DNA from: Amycolatopsis azurea DSM 43854
Lineage (GTDB): Bacteria > Actinomycetota > Actinomycetes > Mycobacteriales > Pseudonocardiaceae
Direction: 5' to 3'
DNA length: 64,000 nucleotides
Assembly: GCF_001995215.1 (NCBI RefSeq)
Contig: NZ_MUXN01000007.1
Location: 1 to 64,000 of the forward strand
The position numbers and the translations under genes were made by a program. Of the stretch, positions 61,636-64,000 are shown piece after piece (the first letter of the stretch is position 1; each line of letters begins with the position of its first letter). The notes beneath the pieces are model-generated. The model did no database searches. It was given only the letters and a program-made list of their open reading frames with translations, and was not told the origin of the DNA.

Positions 61636-62784
61636 ATGACCGACATCGAGCAGTTCCGCATCGACATCCCGCAGTCCGATCTGGACGACCTGACCGACCG
61701 GCTGGCCCGCACCCGCTGGCCGTCGGCGCTGCCCGGTGCCGAGTGGAGCCGGGGCGTCCCGGTCGCCTACCTCAAGGACCTCGCCGAGTACTGGCGAGAC
61801 GGTTACGACTGGCGCGCGTGGGAGAAGCAGCTCAACGAGTTCCCGCAGTACCTCACGGAGATCGACGGCCAGCGCGTGCACTTCCTGCACGTCCGGTCGC
61901 CGGAACCGGACGCGATCCCGCTGATCGTGACGCACAGCTGGCCGAACTCGATCGCCGAGTTCCTGAACGTCCTCGGACCGCTCACCGACCCGCGAGCCCA
62001 CGGCCTCGACCCTTCGCGTGCTTTCCACGTCGTCGCGCCGTCCTTGCCGGGCTTCGGTTTCTCGTCGTTCCCCGAACCGGCCGACGAGCGGCCGTGGGAC
62101 ATCGCGAGGGTGGCGCGGACCTGGGCCGAGCTGATGAGCCGCCTCGGCTACGAACGCTATGGCGCGCACGGGAACGACGCCGGCGCGCTGGTGACGCCGC
62201 AGCTGGCGGTCCACGCGCCGGAGCACGTCATCGGCTCGCACATCACGTCCGGGCTCGGTGTCCCGATGGGAGATCCGGCCGACTTCGAGGGGCTCACCGA
62301 ACAAGACCAGGCCGACCTGGCGGGGCTGATGGAACGCTTCGCGGGCGGCAGCGGCTACGCGCCCTACCTGACGAACAGGCCGCAGACGCTGAGTTTCGGC
62401 TTCCTCGATTCGCCGGTCGCGCAGCTGGCCTACCTGGTCGAACGGTTCAAGGAGTTCGACGGCTGGCCCGAAGGCGCGGCGCCCGCCGAGCCGATCGACC
62501 GCGACCTGCTGCTCACCAACGCGACGCTGTACTGGCTGACCGGGACCGGCGCCACTTCGCTGTGGCCGTACTACGAGGGCGCGGCGGCGATGCCGATCGA
62601 CCAGACGGTGGTGCCGACCGGGGTCTCGCACGGCGGACCGTCCGTCCTGCGCCGGATCGCCTCGCGCAAGAACGACATCGTGCGCTGGGCCGCGCACGAG
62701 AGCCCCAGCCACATGGTCGCGATGGCCGTGCCGGACGACGTGGTGACCGAGCTCCGGGAATTCTTCGGAGATCTCCGGAAGTGA
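61636..62784 (+). CDS. Epoxide hydrolase-type alpha/beta hydrolase
   Basis: A 382-residue enzyme. The N-terminal EHN domain ([35 protein letters not shown]) is followed by an alpha/beta-hydrolase core with the oxyanion motif HSWPNS, nucleophile Asp in HGNDAGA and C-terminal His in [12 protein letters not shown]. This matches microsomal-type epoxide hydrolases of bacteria. ATG 61636 gives the conserved start; the earlier in-frame ATG 61615 lies in the palindrome. Confidence 0.88.
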   Translation: MTDIEQFRIDIPQSDLDDLTDRLARTRWPSALPGAEWSRGVPVAYLKDLAEYWRDGYDWRAWEKQLNEFPQYLTEIDGQRVHFLHVRSPEPDAIPLIVTHSWPNSIAEFLNVLGPLTDPRAHGLDPSRAFHVVAPSLPGFGFSSFPEPADERPWDIARVARTWAELMSRLGYERYGAHGNDAGALVTPQLAVHAPEHVIGSHITSGLGVPMGDPADFEGLTEQDQADLAGLMERFAGGSGYAPYLTNRPQTLSFGFLDSPVAQLAYLVERFKEFDGWPEGAAPAEPIDRDLLLTNATLYWLTGTGATSLWPYYEGAAAMPIDQTVVPTGVSHGGPSVLRRIASRKNDIVRWAAHESPSHMVAMAVPDDVVTELREFFGDLRK

Positions 62785-62854
62785 TGTCGAGCGGTGGTCG
62801 TCGGCTCCGACCCAGGGACGAAGCTAGAGTCGAAGTAACCCTGTGGAGGACCTG

Positions 62855-63652
62855 ATGACCACCTCGTTCGAGACCGTGACCTCGGCCGACGGCACCCCGC
62901 TCGCGTTCGACCGGACCGGGGAGGGCGCGCCGGTGATCCTGGTCGGCGGCGCGTTCAACGACCGGACGACCGTCGCCGGTCTCGCCGCGACGCTGGCCCC
63001 GGGCTTCACCGCGTTCGCCTACGACCGGCGCGGGCGGGGCGACAGTGGCGCGGGCGCGGTCTATTCGGTGGAACGCGAGGTCGAGGACCTCGCCGCGCTG
63101 ATCGACCACGTGGGCGGTTCGGCGGCGGTCTTCGGACACTCGTCGGGTGCCGTGCTGGCGCTGGAGGCGGCCGCGCGAGGCGTCGCCATGACCAGCCTCG
63201 CCGTGTACGAGCCGCCGTACGTCGTGGACGACAGCCGTCCCAGGCCCGGCACCGACCTCTTCGACCGGGTCCGGGCACTGATCGCCGACGGCGACCGCGA
63301 CGGCGCGGCGGAACTCTTCCTGGTCGAGGGGACGAACACTCCGGCCGAGGTCGTCAAGGGGATGCGGGAGGACGCGTTCTGGGCCTGGTTCGCCGGGCTC
63401 GCCCACACGCTGCCGTACGACCTCGCCCTGTGCGGTCCCGGCAACGTGCTTCCCGCCGAGAGGCTGGCCAAGATCTCCGTGCCCACGCTGGTGCTGGACG
63501 GCGGGGAGAGCGACGCCTGGCTGCGGGCCGGCGCCCGCGCGGTCGCCGGCACGATCCCCGGCGCCCGGTACGTCACCGTCGAGGGGCAGGACCACGGCGT
63601 CCTTCACCAGCCGGACACCCTGCGCGGTCCGCTCACCGAGTTCCTCAGGTGA
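62855..63652 (+). CDS. Alpha/beta-fold hydrolase
   Basis: A 265-residue hydrolase with oxyanion region LVGGAFND, nucleophile Ser in FGHSSGAVLALEAA and catalytic His in EGQDHGVLHQP. Substrate unknown. ATG 62855 has TGGAGG eight bases upstream, and TAGAGT at 62824-62829 could be its -10. It overlaps the convergent TPR gene by 8 bases. Confidence 0.88.
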   Translation: MTTSFETVTSADGTPLAFDRTGEGAPVILVGGAFNDRTTVAGLAATLAPGFTAFAYDRRGRGDSGAGAVYSVEREVEDLAALIDHVGGSAAVFGHSSGAVLALEAAARGVAMTSLAVYEPPYVVDDSRPRPGTDLFDRVRALIADGDRDGAAELFLVEGTNTPAEVVKGMREDAFWAWFAGLAHTLPYDLALCGPGNVLPAERLAKISVPTLVLDGGESDAWLRAGARAVAGTIPGARYVTVEGQDHGVLHQPDTLRGPLTEFLR

Positions 63653-64000
63653 CGACCCCCAGCGGTTCGGCGGGCAGGCCCATCGCGGCGTAGAGGTCTC
63701 GCGCCGCGCGAGTCTGGCCGATTCCGGCCAGTGCGCGGGCCTCTTGCAGCCGGTAACCGATCCGCCTCGCCGTTTCGAGCGCGAGGCGATGCTGCCGGAG
63801 CCCCGCCGCCGTCTCGCCGAGCGCGAGGCAGGCGGTGCCCAGGCTGTTGGCCGCCATGGCCAGCAGCAGCGGATGGTTGAGCCGGGTGAGGATCTCGCAC
63901 GCGCGTCCGGCCTGCTCCCGTGCCTCGCGGGGCCGGTGGGCGAGCAGCAGGGCGTCGGCGTGGTCGATCCGGCTCCACGCCTCACCGAACAGGTAGCCGA
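63645..64000 (-). CDS. C-terminal part of a TPR-type protein, probably a large AfsR/LuxR-like regulator (partial)
   Basis: The frame is open from the stop at 63645 to the window edge, giving 117 residues of the C-terminus. It shows TPR-like helical pairs (AWSRIDHADALLLAHRPREA, MAANSLGTACLALGETAAGL, ARRIGYRLQEARALAGIGQT). Such helices end large SARP/AfsR or LuxR-type regulators. The start and the diagnostic N-terminus are outside the window, so the class is uncertain. Confidence 0.65.
   Translation of the reverse strand, partial: GYLFGEAWSRIDHADALLLAHRPREAREQAGRACEILTRLNHPLLLAMAANSLGTACLALGETAAGLRQHRLALETARRIGYRLQEARALAGIGQTRAARDLYAAMGLPAEPLGVVT

Overview
The window looks like chromosome of a high-GC actinomycete of the Pseudonocardiaceae, most like Amycolatopsis. 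I base this on composition, frequent GTG starts, gene order and repeat content; no database was searched. Genes are packed tightly, often with ATGA/GTGA overlaps, and no stretch over 300 bases lacks a gene. I see no tRNA, CRISPR array, insertion sequence or prophage.

Region 1 (1-22573) starts in the 3' end of a 5S rRNA, followed by the rRNA operon terminator. A core block then matches, in order, the mycobacterial Rv1691-Rv1711 neighbourhood: an Arg/Gly/Asp-rich TPR protein, HAD phosphatase, small protein, tlyA, nadK, recN, steA, steB/mctB, pyrG, NUDIX hydrolase, xerD, parA, scpA, scpB and an rluB-type gene. Five accessory genes sit between mctB and pyrG: a hydantoin-racemase-like enzyme, an NCS1 permease, a GntR regulator, an APH-fold kinase and aroA.

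Region 2 (22659-29879) has a secreted S15 peptidase, a KhtTU-type K+/H+ antiporter pair and a DUF4267 membrane protein, followed by the conserved cmk-plsC-der trio.

Region 3 (30140-37651) is the most unusual. A 1300-residue membrane NRPS has the architecture of epsilon-poly-L-lysine synthetase (A-PCP, then three paired-TM/hexapeptide-repeat units) and a hand-read adenylation code close to that for lysine. An M1 zinc peptidase follows it. Next come an AbiEi-like/DUF559-like protein with two DnaA boxes upstream, and an unusual fusion of a small basic protein with a tyrosine recombinase.

Region 4 (37743-50790) has two tandem Tat-exported GH95-like glycoside hydrolases of identical length, a membrane cyclophilin, an OGG-fold protein with an unknown partner, an amidohydrolase-MFS pair divergent from a MarR regulator, a two-component system and a polyprenol-phosphomannose-type mannosyltransferase.

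Region 5 (50843-63652) is an IclR-controlled uronate/glucarate locus: uronate dehydrogenase, IclR, sodium symporter, KdgD, GudD, an unknown TIM-barrel-like protein, a semialdehyde dehydrogenase and a PL8 polysaccharide lyase, then two alpha/beta hydrolases. Together they would oxidise hexuronates to glucarate and on to 2-oxoglutarate. The window ends in the C-terminus of a TPR-type regulator.

A family of near-perfect intergenic palindromes runs through the whole window, mostly at 3' ends and convergent junctions. Six share a constant 48-bp frame whose inner arm bases change in compensating pairs.
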